DNA of 5,891 nt, from the NCBI GenBank assembly GCA_003175865.1, contig PSRF01000399.1, forward strand, positions 1-5,891. The letters run 5' to 3'. Positions within the stretch are counted from its first letter, which is position 1. Each line of letters starts with the position of its first letter. This document shows positions 1 through 5,849 of the stretch, one piece after another. Source of the stretch: Blastocatellia bacterium (lineage in GTDB: Bacteria > Acidobacteriota > Blastocatellia > Pyrinomonadales > Pyrinomonadaceae). The notes beneath the pieces are model-generated. The model did not search any database. It was not told the DNA's origin and saw only the letters and a list, made by a program, of their open reading frames with translations. The position numbers were made by a program, and so were the translations under genes.

Positions 1-1161
1 GTGATTGACTCGTTGTTGGCGATGGTGGAACGAGGAGTCAGCCCTGTGGTTCCTGAAAAGGGTTCGGTTGGTGCTAGTGGTGATCTTGCGCCGCTAGCCC
101 ATCTCGCCCTGGTGGTGATTGGTGAGGGCGAAGCTTTTTATGATGGTGAGCGACTTCCATCTGCTGTTGCTCTCGAGCGAGCGGGAATTGCACCCTTGCA
201 ACTCGAGGTCAAGGAAGGTCTCGCACTTCTCAATGGCACACAGGCGATGGCCGCTGTCGGAGGCCTGGCACTTTATCGTGCTGAGCGTTTGACGCGACTT
301 GCCGACGTCGCTGGTGCAATGTCTCTCGAGGGACTGCGTGGTACACCCGTCGCATTCGATGAACGCATTCACGTCGCTCGTCCTCATGCGGGACAGATCG
401 CTGTTGCCGAACATCTACGTGAGTTATTAGCCGACAGTGAGATTCGTCAATCGCATCTTGAAAACGATCCACGAGTTCAGGACGCGTACAGTCTGCGCTG
501 CATGCCGCAAGTTCACGGCGCAATAAGGACCGCACTGGCGCACGCTCGTGATGTTGTCGAGATTGAAAGTGGAAGTGCGACAGATAATCCGCTTGTATTT
601 TCTGACAGTGGCGAGGTTCTTTCGGGGGGTAACTTTCATGGAGCACCGTTAGCCCTTGCTTTTGATTACGCAGCGATCGCCTTGACCGATTTGATAAGCA
701 TTACTGAACGACGTATCGATCGGCTTGTGAATCCAGATGCTAATGAGGGACTGCCGCCCTTCCTGACAGAACATGCAGGCATTTCATCAGGATTCATGAT
801 GCTGCAAGTAACTGCCGCTGCGCTCTTGAATGAAGCGAAAGTGCTAGCCCATCCGGCAAGTGTCGATAATGTTCCGACTGACGGCGGCAAAGAAGACCAT
901 GTCTCAATGGGGATGACGGCAGCGACAAAACTACGCGACATCGTCAACGTAGCGGAAATGACTATCGCAATTGAGTTGATGACGGCAGCTCAGGCATTGG
1001 ACTTTCGAAAACCGTTGTCGCCTGGGAGAGGTGTGAAACGGGCGTACGAGATTGTGCGTTTGCGAGTTGAGCACGTGACGCACGACAGATCGATGTCAGG
1101 TGACATTGAAGCCATTATCGATGCGATTCGAAGTGATGCATTTGCAGAACTGATCGGGTGA
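1..1161 (+). CDS. hutH: Histidine ammonia-lyase (histidase), 5'-truncated by window edge
   Basis: This enzyme deaminates L-histidine to urocanate, the first step of histidine degradation, in the cytoplasm. The visible 386 residues carry the Ala-Ser-Gly triad (residues 25-27, in [14 protein letters not shown]) that cyclises into the MIO electrophile. Other family residues are present: Asn78 in LLNGTQ, Gln160/Tyr163/Arg166 in VQDAYSLRC, Phe212 in SGGNFHG and Glu298 in KEDHVSM. By comparison with the well-studied Pseudomonas histidase (about 510 residues, MIO Ala142), roughly 115 N-terminal residues lie outside the window, so the GTG at base 1 is an internal Val codon rather than a start. The N-terminal part with the catalytic Tyr and the His-selective residue is not visible, so the choice of histidase over phenylalanine or tyrosine ammonia-lyase rests on the adjacent hutU. 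The C-terminus ends in a TGA at 1159-1161. Confidence 0.95.
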   Translation: MIDSLLAMVERGVSPVVPEKGSVGASGDLAPLAHLALVVIGEGEAFYDGERLPSAVALERAGIAPLQLEVKEGLALLNGTQAMAAVGGLALYRAERLTRLADVAGAMSLEGLRGTPVAFDERIHVARPHAGQIAVAEHLRELLADSEIRQSHLENDPRVQDAYSLRCMPQVHGAIRTALAHARDVVEIESGSATDNPLVFSDSGEVLSGGNFHGAPLALAFDYAAIALTDLISITERRIDRLVNPDANEGLPPFLTEHAGISSGFMMLQVTAAALLNEAKVLAHPASVDNVPTDGGKEDHVSMGMTAATKLRDIVNVAEMTIAIELMTAAQALDFRKPLSPGRGVKRAYEIVRLRVEHVTHDRSMSGDIEAIIDAIRSDAFAELIG

Positions 1162-1177
1162 GGTCTTCTCTAGCGTG

Positions 1178-1247
1178 TCTCTGTGTCCTGGGCCTCTGGG
1201 TTTTAGTGGACAGAGTTGTCTTAACCAACGCGCAGAGGACGCAGAGG
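1178..1247. repeat. Imperfect palindromic repeat in the hutH-hutU gap
   Basis: The left arm TCTCTGTGTCCT (1178-1189) can pair over all 12 positions (ten Watson-Crick pairs, two G-U) with AGGACGCAGAGG (1236-1247). Further partial complementarity runs inwards (CCTCTGGGTTTTA on the left, TTAACC plus GCGCAGAG on the right). The right arm also contains a short tandem, GCAGAGGAC then GCAGAGGAT. The element fills most of the 98-nt gap. It resembles dispersed intergenic repeats with an ACGCAGAGGACGCAGAGG core known to me from several environmental bacterial lineages, but its copy number cannot be seen from one window. It is not followed by a T-tract, so it is not a classic intrinsic terminator. Confidence 0.7.
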
Positions 1248-1248
1248 A
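1243..1248 (+). promoter_or_regulatory. Ribosome binding site of hutU, embedded in the repeat
   Basis: AGAGGA lies 11 nt upstream of the ATG at 1260 and is the only good purine-rich site near that start. All but its last base lie inside the right arm of the palindrome, so folding of the repeat would sequester it. This site helps choose ATG 1260 as the start of hutU. Confidence 0.55.
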
Positions 1249-1259
1249 TTGATCACATC

Positions 1260-2915
1260 ATGAATAACGAAATCATTCGCGCGCCGCGAGGTGCGACATT
1301 GTCTTGTAAAGGCTGGCACCAGGAAGCCGCACTCCGGTGCCTCATGAACAATCTCGATCCGGACGTCGCTGAAAGGCCGGACGAACTGGTTGTTTACGGT
1401 GGTTCAGGTAAAGCCGCACGCAACTGGGCCTGTTTTCACGCTATTATTCGTGAGTTGCGACAGCTTAATAACGACGAAACGCTTTTGGTCCAGTCCGGAA
1501 AACCCGTTGCAGTTTTTCAAACACATGATTATGCCCCACGCGTTTTGATTGCGAACTCGAATCTGGTAGGCGCATGGGCCAACTGGGATCACTTTCATGA
1601 ACTCGAACGACGCGGATTGATGATGTACGGTCAAATGACCGCCGGTAGTTGGATCTACATCGGGACTCAAGGCATTGTTCAAGGGACTTTCGAAACATTC
1701 GCTGCACTTGCCGATAAACATTTCGGCAGTGACCTGACTGGCAAGTTCGTCGTTTCAGGTGGCATGGGCGGAATGGGTGGCGCGCAACCGCTCGCTGCAA
1801 CTTTGAATGGGGCAGTCTTTCTCGGTATCGATGTCGATCCTACCCGTATCGAACGACGTGTGCGTACTGGTTATTGCGATCAAATGGCGTCGACACTCGA
1901 TGCGGCACTCGGTATTTGTGAGGAAGCACGAATCGCAAAGAAATCTTTGTCAGTTGGTCTCGTTGGTAACTGTGCGGAAGTTTTACCTGAGCTCGTACGG
2001 CGTGGGACCAGAATCGACGTCATTACTGACCAAACTAGTGCACATGATCCTTTGAATGGTTACGTGCCTGCCGCGATGTCACTGGAACAAGCATACGAAT
2101 TGAGACGAGCACGACCCAATGAATACGTGAAACAGTCAATAGCGTCGATGGCTACGCACGTCGAGGCAATGCTCGAATTAAAGAGAGCAGGAGCCGTTGC
2201 ATTCGACTATGGTAACAACATTCGCAAGCAGGCATTTGATGCTGGATGCAAAGACGCCTTTGAAATCCTTGGATTCGTTCCTGAGTACATCCGTCCATTG
2301 TTTTGTGAAGGTAAAGGTCCATTTCGATGGGTGGCTCTGTCAGGTGACGAACGTGACATTCGGAAAACTGATGATCTTGCACTCGAACTCTTCCCGGAAG
2401 ATCGCACACTGAATCGTTGGCTGCGTCTCGCGCGCGACAAGGTGCACTTCCAGGGTCTTCCAGCACGAATCTGTTGGCTTGGCTACGGTGAACGGGCGGA
2501 AATGGGAGAGGCGATTAACGATCTCGTAAAACTCGGCGAGTTGCAGGCACCGATTGCGATTGGTCGCGACCACCTGGACACTGGTTCCGTCGCGTCTCCA
2601 TTCCGTGAAACTGAAGCAATGAAAGACGGAACTGACGCAGTTGCGGACTGGCCAATTCTCAATGCATTACTGAACACAGCAAGCGGCGCGAGTTGGGTTT
2701 CGTTCCATCACGGTGGTGGTGTTGGAATCGGTTATTCACTCCACGCTGGTCAAGTTTCTGTCGCGGACGGAACTGACAGCGCAGCGAAGAGATTGAATCG
2801 TGTGTTAACAAACGATCCCGGACTTGGAGTGGCTCGTCACGTTGATGCTGGTTATGAACTAGCGGAGCAAACTGCAACGGAAAAAGGAATCAGGATCCCG
2901 ATGCTTGGATCCTAA
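1260..2915 (+). CDS. hutU: Urocanate hydratase (urocanase)
   Basis: This cytosolic, NAD-dependent enzyme hydrates urocanate to 4-imidazolone-5-propionate, the second step of histidine degradation. The 551-residue length fits the family (about 550-560). Visible landmarks are [11 protein letters not shown] (46-56), QSGKPVAVF (78-86), [18 protein letters not shown] (126-143), the glycine-rich nucleotide-binding stretch [12 protein letters not shown] (166-177), [13 protein letters not shown] (345-357) and the urocanase signature [10 protein letters not shown] (397-406), whose Cys405 is the conserved active-site cysteine. The C-terminal [25 protein letters not shown] block is also typical. I chose ATG 1260 because homologous sequence begins there and AGAGGA lies upstream. 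The frame stays open back to a GTG at 1158 that overlaps the hutH stop, but those 34 extra codons are repeat-derived and not urocanase-like. It follows hutH by 98 nt on the same strand, consistent with a hut operon. Confidence 0.97.
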   Translation: MNNEIIRAPRGATLSCKGWHQEAALRCLMNNLDPDVAERPDELVVYGGSGKAARNWACFHAIIRELRQLNNDETLLVQSGKPVAVFQTHDYAPRVLIANSNLVGAWANWDHFHELERRGLMMYGQMTAGSWIYIGTQGIVQGTFETFAALADKHFGSDLTGKFVVSGGMGGMGGAQPLAATLNGAVFLGIDVDPTRIERRVRTGYCDQMASTLDAALGICEEARIAKKSLSVGLVGNCAEVLPELVRRGTRIDVITDQTSAHDPLNGYVPAAMSLEQAYELRRARPNEYVKQSIASMATHVEAMLELKRAGAVAFDYGNNIRKQAFDAGCKDAFEILGFVPEYIRPLFCEGKGPFRWVALSGDERDIRKTDDLALELFPEDRTLNRWLRLARDKVHFQGLPARICWLGYGERAEMGEAINDLVKLGELQAPIAIGRDHLDTGSVASPFRETEAMKDGTDAVADWPILNALLNTASGASWVSFHHGGGVGIGYSLHAGQVSVADGTDSAAKRLNRVLTNDPGLGVARHVDAGYELAEQTATEKGIRIPMLGS

Positions 2916-2916
2916 T

Positions 2917-3026
2917 CCCTTGGAGTGCGGCGGCCCGGCGCCGCTTTGTTATCTCGGAAAATATCGGAAGTCTCATCACAGTCGTCTCTTTAACAGAGCG
3001 GTGCCGGGGCCGCCGCACTCCAGGGG
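2917..3026. repeat. Long BIME-like inverted repeat between hutU and suhB
   Basis: The left arm at 2921-2951 begins TGGAGTGCGGCGGCCC. The reverse complement of the right arm (2991-3022) matches it with two substitutions and one extra base over about 31 nt; the first 16 bases are identical. About 39 nt separate the arms. Each arm is itself a small hairpin: GCGGCG (2927-2932) with CGCCGC (2939-2944), and GCGGTG with CGCCGC in the right arm. Two head-to-head REP-like palindromes of this sort are the usual layout of a bacterial interspersed mosaic element, often mobilised by REP-associated tyrosine transposases. None is encoded here. The GC-rich arms contrast with the AT-richer spacer. The element could stabilise the 3' end of the hutU mRNA or attenuate transcription; no T-tract follows it. 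Confidence 0.85.
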
Positions 3027-3028
3027 AG
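3023..3028 (+). promoter_or_regulatory. Ribosome binding site of suhB
   Basis: GGGGAG ends 10 nt before the TTG at 3039. It directly follows the end of the right repeat arm (CTCCA at 3018-3022). It is the main reason to accept the TTG start, because no ATG or GTG in the frame has a comparable site at a sensible place. Confidence 0.65.
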
Positions 3029-3038
3029 TAGACCAATT

Positions 3039-3812
3039 TTGCTTAATTTTGCCATTCAGACAGCGCGCGATGCAGGTAGCTTGCTTATCCAGAAACTTGG
3101 TGCTGCTCAAATCTCAAAGAAAGGCGACATCGATCTCGTCACCGAAGCCGACATCGCCGCCGAACAATTGATCATAGAACGTATCCGCTCTCATTATCCG
3201 CAACACACTATCCTTGCAGAAGAATCGGGCGATGCCGTAACCCTGGGTCAGTCAAGCGACTGGAAGTGGATCATCGACCCTTTGGATGGTACTACGAACT
3301 ACGCGCATGGCTATCCGTGTTTTTGCGTTTCTATTGCCGCGGAGTTTAAAGGTGCGATTGAGATCGGCGTTGTTTACGACCCAATGCGTAACGAAATGTT
3401 TGCCGCAGAGCGTGGGCAGGGTGCCACATTGAATGGTCGAACCATACGCGTCTCCGATGTCGATGATCTCAGTCGCGCGATGGTCTGCACAGGTTTTCCA
3501 TACAACGTGCGCGAGCGACATGACTTCGCGCGCGAGTTCGCCAAATTCACCATGTCGGCACAGGCGGTAAGACGAGACGGTTCAGCCGCGATAGATCTCG
3601 CTTATGTCGCATGCGGACGCTTTGACGGTTTCTGGGAAGACGGATTGAATCCGTGGGACATGGCCGCCGGTGTGTTATTGATCGAAGAGGCAGGTGGGCA
3701 TGTCAGCAACTATAGCGATCAGCCACTCAGTATCTATACAAAGCAGGTTCTCACAAGCAACGGGTTGGTCCATCAGGCAATGATGAGTGTACTCAATGAC
3801 TCACAACGCTGA
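3039..3812 (+). CDS. suhB: Inositol-1-monophosphatase family protein (SuhB-like)
   Basis: This is a Mg2+-dependent, Li+-sensitive family phosphatase that typically hydrolyses inositol 1-phosphate or related sugar and nucleotide phosphates in the cytoplasm. The 257 residues match the usual family length of about 260. Metal and catalytic motifs are intact: the KKGDIDLVTEAD segment (27-38), LAEESG with Glu61/Glu62 (59-64), motif A DPLDGTTN (80-87) with Asp80 and Asp83, and motif B NPWDMAAGVLLIEEAGG (204-220) with Asp207. Translation most likely starts at TTG 3039, since the homologous N-terminus (LNFAIQTARDAG) begins at once and GGGGAG precedes it. It lies 123 nt downstream of hutU across the inverted repeat, so co-transcription with hut is possible but not shown. 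Its 3' end overlaps the convergent plsC. The exact substrate cannot be read from the sequence; histidinol-phosphate or PAP phosphatase activity are alternatives within the superfamily. Confidence 0.93.
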   Translation: MLNFAIQTARDAGSLLIQKLGAAQISKKGDIDLVTEADIAAEQLIIERIRSHYPQHTILAEESGDAVTLGQSSDWKWIIDPLDGTTNYAHGYPCFCVSIAAEFKGAIEIGVVYDPMRNEMFAAERGQGATLNGRTIRVSDVDDLSRAMVCTGFPYNVRERHDFAREFAKFTMSAQAVRRDGSAAIDLAYVACGRFDGFWEDGLNPWDMAAGVLLIEEAGGHVSNYSDQPLSIYTKQVLTSNGLVHQAMMSVLNDSQR

Positions 3813-4478
3813 CTCAATAACTTTCGCAAGCTGCTCAGTTTCTCTTCTCGCGCAGGCTCTGGTTTCTTCTTTTGGTGAGGGTTGCGGGTAATAGAGTGGG
3901 TGATAGATGACACTCACTTTTCCGTGATGTGGCAAGCGCCAACCTCTCGGCCAAATTTGATTGCCTCCTCGGATCGTCACCGGCAGTATCGGCACCTTTG
4001 CTTCAAGCGCCAGTCGCACCGCACCACCTTTGAATCTGTCAAGTGCTCCATTAGGAGTGCTGCGACCTCCTTCTGGAAAGATCACTACGGCCCCACCTTC
4101 ACGTAGCCACTGAAGTGACCGGCGAATTGCTGCGAGGTCGCTCCCTTCCACTGCAAGCGGCCACGCACCCAACCAGATCAATCCACGGCCAACAATGGGC
4201 CAACTGAACGCTTCACTCCATGCTAGATATCTTGTCGGACGTTTAATAGGAATTGAGAGCCAGAATGCATCGAAGTACGTTTGATGGTTGGCGGCAACGA
4301 TAACGCCACCCTGCGATGGAATGTTTTCAAGACCGACGAATTCAATGCTCCACAAGACGCGACTAGAGGCACCAACGACAGGACGAATCATGTCGAGGAG
4401 CCACTGCGGAAACATGCCGGGCATGCTCGTTGGGCGTCCGCCATCGGTTCGCGCAGGATTTGTGCCGTTGTTCCTCAA
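3801..4478 (-). CDS. plsC: 1-acyl-sn-glycerol-3-phosphate acyltransferase (PlsC/LPLAT family)
   Basis: Proteins of this family transfer an acyl chain to lysophosphatidic acid, giving phosphatidic acid at the inner face of the cytoplasmic membrane. The acyltransferase box NHQTYFD (64-70) supplies the HX4D catalytic pair His65/Asp70. The substrate-binding motif is FPEGGRS (134-140), where most PlsC proteins have FPEGTRS. The block ILPVTI (164-169) and the GLENIP lead-in (49-54) are also typical. The weakly hydrophobic stretch FSWPIVGRGLIWLGAWPLAV (91-110) may associate with membrane; I see no clear transmembrane helix. The length is 225 residues from TTG 4478; ATG 4424 (207 residues) is a serious alternative because the first 18 residues are hydrophilic and not family-like, and neither start has a convincing ribosome site. 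It is last in the minus-strand PilZ operon, 13 nt after the small cysteine protein, and overlaps suhB tail to tail. Acyl acceptor specificity is inferred. Confidence 0.92.
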   Translation of the reverse strand: MRNNGTNPARTDGGRPTSMPGMFPQWLLDMIRPVVGASSRVLWSIEFVGLENIPSQGGVIVAANHQTYFDAFWLSIPIKRPTRYLAWSEAFSWPIVGRGLIWLGAWPLAVEGSDLAAIRRSLQWLREGGAVVIFPEGGRSTPNGALDRFKGGAVRLALEAKVPILPVTIRGGNQIWPRGWRLPHHGKVSVIYHPLYYPQPSPKEETRACARRETEQLAKVIESAL

Positions 4479-4491
4479 GATGTCTTCGTTT

Positions 4492-4722
4492 TCAATGCTT
4501 TGCGGATCGGATCTCTTCCCACCAAAACGGTGCGTCTTTCTTTGTTATCTCGTCTTCGTTCCAGCGCTCACATCGACCACATTCAAAACCGCGATAGTTT
4601 AGTGCTTCGACCTTTGTCAAACTAACAGATGCACGCTCATTGCAGTCTGGAAAAACACAGCGACGTTCGAGTTCAAAAAGCAAAACTTCGCGCTCGATTT
4701 TGATGCTTCGTCCTGCGGGCAT
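4492..4722 (-). CDS. Small four-cysteine (zinc-ribbon-like) protein of unknown function
   Basis: I do not recognise a named family. From ATG 4722 the product is 76 residues; a GTG at 4743 would give 83 residues and overlap the PilZ gene by 13 nt. Two cysteine pairs, CVFPDC and CGRC, are separated by 20 residues, a CX4C...CX2C layout that suggests a small zinc ribbon. The rest is charged, with KIEREVLLFELERRC before the first pair and ERWNEDEITKKDAPFWWEEI after the second. There is no signal peptide or membrane segment, so it is probably cytoplasmic. It sits between the PilZ gene (8 nt upstream with the ATG start) and plsC (13 nt downstream) on the same strand. That packing, together with the protein-like cysteine pattern, supports a real gene. 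No clear Shine-Dalgarno site is visible for either start. A role as a nucleic-acid or protein-binding zinc module is a guess. Confidence 0.72.
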   Translation of the reverse strand: MPAGRSIKIEREVLLFELERRCVFPDCNERASVSLTKVEALNYRGFECGRCERWNEDEITKKDAPFWWEEIRSAKH

Positions 4723-4730
4723 ATCTGATT

Positions 4731-5459
4731 CTACAACGGCCACTCACCGTCTATAAACTCGACGTGCAGACGTGGAATGCCATCCATGCCGGTGCTTGCC
4801 CCGCGAACTGCCGCGTGAACAGTGAGATTGTATTGCTGACTTGTCAATCGCAGAAAACGCCCTATCGCGACCTTTAATGTTGTGAAAAGCGTTGCGCCTT
4901 TTTTGCTGATGTTTTCGGTTACGGTCGATTCGGTTTGACTTATCGTACCTTGTTCATCCAACACTTCCAGCAGCATATCTATGGGAATGTTATGGCGCGT
5001 GTGCCGTCGTTCGTCGGAGGTAGGGATCGGTTTGACTACGTCCTCAGGATTTGCAGCAGTTTGGAACTGCTGGTTCGAAATGTCATATCTCTTCCAAGGC
5101 TCACGTTCGTGACTCGCTGGCGGTCGTCTGCCAATGAACGCGACACCGACATCAAAAACGTTGGTCGCCGAGACCGGTCCATCGATCCTCTTCACATAAC
5201 GAACAACCGCCCAAATTCGATATTGGTTCTCGACATGGTCGAATACTCGCAACTGACGTGGCATCGGAATGGTCATGTATAACAGTCGGCCTTTTTCAGT
5301 TGGGCGTTTGAGCGTGAAGCCTGCACCAAACGGCGTGACATTCGTCAGTCGTGTCACTTCCATCCATTCGAAATCGGGCGTTTCTCTGCACTGAACTCTG
5401 ACCGGTAGGTTGAGTGCCAACCGCTCTCGAATTCGCTTCCAATTTCGTTCTTCGCTCAT
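4731..5459 (-). CDS. Tandem PilZ-domain protein, probable cyclic-di-GMP receptor
   Basis: PilZ domains bind cyclic-di-GMP and pass the signal on in motility, adhesion or polysaccharide control. The 242-residue protein appears to hold two PilZ-like units. The C-terminal one (about 149-240) has the canonical motifs: RxxxR at Arg151-Arg155 (RRHTR) and NxSxxG at Asn183-Ser185-Gly188 (NISKKG), then beta-strand-like sequence to LHVEFIDGEW. The N-terminal one (about 5-112) is more degenerate, with RxxxR at Arg9-Arg13 and NVTPFG (Asn40-Gly45) in place of NxSxxG, ending VGVAFIGRR. A polar linker with PWKRYDISNQQFQ joins them. It has no signal peptide or membrane segment. It starts at ATG 5459 without a clear Shine-Dalgarno site and leads the minus-strand operon to the cysteine protein and plsC. 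Its partner is unknown; YcgR-like proteins also have two such units, but I would not assign that name. Confidence 0.82.
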   Translation of the reverse strand: MSEERNWKRIRERLALNLPVRVQCRETPDFEWMEVTRLTNVTPFGAGFTLKRPTEKGRLLYMTIPMPRQLRVFDHVENQYRIWAVVRYVKRIDGPVSATNVFDVGVAFIGRRPPASHEREPWKRYDISNQQFQTAANPEDVVKPIPTSDERRHTRHNIPIDMLLEVLDEQGTISQTESTVTENISKKGATLFTTLKVAIGRFLRLTSQQYNLTVHAAVRGASTGMDGIPRLHVEFIDGEWPL

Positions 5460-5560
5460 TGTTTTTCAGGACATTGTTCGGCGGAAAAAACGATGCAAAC
5501 GAGAGGGCAGACGGTTCGTCTTCGCTCAAGTTAACTCAGTGGCCTGAAGGTATTGATTTT

Positions 5561-5578
5561 ATTGGGTTTCCGCCCAAT
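5561..5578. promoter_or_regulatory. Short palindrome upstream of the -35 box, possible operator
   Basis: ATTGGG (5561-5566) and CCCAAT (5573-5578) form a perfect 6-bp inverted repeat around a 6-nt centre, ending 8 nt before the TTGCCA box. The centre-to-centre geometry suits a dimeric regulator. There is no T-tract on either strand, which argues against a terminator. Chance occurrence cannot be excluded for arms this short. Confidence 0.3.
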
Positions 5579-5586
5579 CCAGGGGT

Positions 5587-5615
5587 TTGCCAATCAGCAG
5601 AAAAAAAGCTAAAAT
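5587..5615 (+). promoter_or_regulatory. Predicted sigma70-type promoter for the downstream gene
   Basis: TTGCCA (5587-5592) is followed after exactly 17 nt by TAAAAT (5610-5615). Each hexamer differs from consensus at one or two positions and the spacing is optimal; the spacer carries an A7 tract. Transcription would begin near 5622 and leave a leader of about 230 nt before the ATG at 5850. It is the best promoter-like site in the window. It is predicted by eye, and sigma70 consensus rules may hold less well in lineages such as the planctomycetes. Confidence 0.5.
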
Positions 5616-5709
5616 TACGACGTCCTGTGATGTTGATGTGCCGTCCTAAAAATAAGCCTAAAAAACCAAAGCACCGACGGTCGAACTACCTCTCAACGAC
5701 AACTGTGTT

Positions 5710-5763
5710 CAGAGTTGAATTTCTAGCTTGTTACCTTCCCAACAGGTCAAAGCTTGAACTCTG
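5710..5763 (+). promoter_or_regulatory. Imperfect hairpin in the leader before probable gyrA
   Basis: CAGAGTT (5710-5716) pairs with AACTCTG (5757-5763). Inside it AGCTT pairs with AAGCT, and further in ACCT pairs with AGGT around a TCCCAAC loop, with bulges between the stems. The whole is about 54 nt. No U-run follows, so it is not an ordinary terminator; it may be a leader structure or coincidence. Confidence 0.35.
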
Positions 5764-5802
5764 GGCCAATTGAACTGAGATTTACTTACAAGCTTGCACT
5801 CT
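5750..5802 (+). repeat. 13-nt direct repeat, two copies
   Basis: AAGCTTGAACTCT (5750-5762) recurs as AAGCTTGCACTCT (5790-5802), matching at 12 of 13 positions and spaced exactly 40 nt start to start, close to four helical turns. The first copy forms the 3' side of the leader hairpin. Paired protein sites are one reading, a small duplication the other. Confidence 0.45.
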
Positions 5803-5849
5803 TAGATCGACCAACGAGGTCTGGCGGATTGTACTGGAAAGGTCAATAG

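Larger units (their letters stand above)
5460..5849. other. Divergent intergenic region between the PilZ gene and probable gyrA
   Basis: About 390 nt lie between two genes that point away from each other. No reading frame across it looks like a protein: the longest, on the plus strand, runs out of the antisense of the PilZ start and gives Lys/Asn/Ser-rich low-complexity text. The stretch is AT-richer than the genes and includes A-tracts at 5601-5607, 5648-5652 and 5660-5665, with CCTAAAAA repeated 12 nt apart (5645 and 5657). It holds the promoter, palindrome, hairpin and direct repeat listed separately. I could not find a convincing promoter for the minus-strand operon, although it must lie here if that operon starts with the PilZ gene. 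Confidence 0.7.

Noticed and set aside
1..3. GTG at base 1 as the true start of hutH
   Set aside because: Histidases carry about 140 residues before the MIO triad and only 24 are present here, so the gene continues upstream of the window.
1158..1259. Upstream GTG start giving HutU a 34-residue hydrophobic, signal-like N-terminus
   Set aside because: The extension is encoded by the palindromic repeat, urocanase is cytosolic, and family similarity begins at the ATG at 1260, which has its own ribosome site.
2952..2990. TCGGAA repeated in the spacer of the inverted repeat (2954 and 2964)
   Set aside because: Only six bases recur, too short to separate from chance, and no third copy is seen.
2917..3026. 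Intrinsic terminator after hutU
   Set aside because: The arms are long and GC-rich but interrupted by a 39-nt spacer, and no T-run follows on either strand, so a REP/BIME-like repeat explains it better.
2905..3171. Plus-strand 88-residue reading frame bridging hutU and suhB
   Set aside because: It overlaps both genes out of frame and mostly translates the inverted repeat (LECGGPAPLC and its mirror AVPGPPHSRG), a common source of false small proteins.
4281..4625. Plus-strand frames of 104-114 residues opposite plsC and the cysteine protein
   Set aside because: They are antisense to genes with clear motifs (NHQTYFD, FPEGGRS, CX4C) and show no family features of their own.
5296..5529. Minus-strand 77-residue frame overlapping the start of the PilZ gene
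   Set aside because: Most of it lies in another frame of the PilZ coding sequence, whose motifs fix the real frame; its tail is low complexity.
5561..5578. Terminator hairpin ATTGGG/CCCAAT
   Set aside because: A 6-bp AT/GC mixed stem with no T-tract on either strand is too weak; listed instead as a possible operator.
5414..5773. Plus-strand 119-residue reading frame in the PilZ-gyrA gap
   Set aside because: It begins antisense to the PilZ gene, runs through the promoter and leader hairpin, and its Lys/Asn-rich composition lacks any domain-like pattern.
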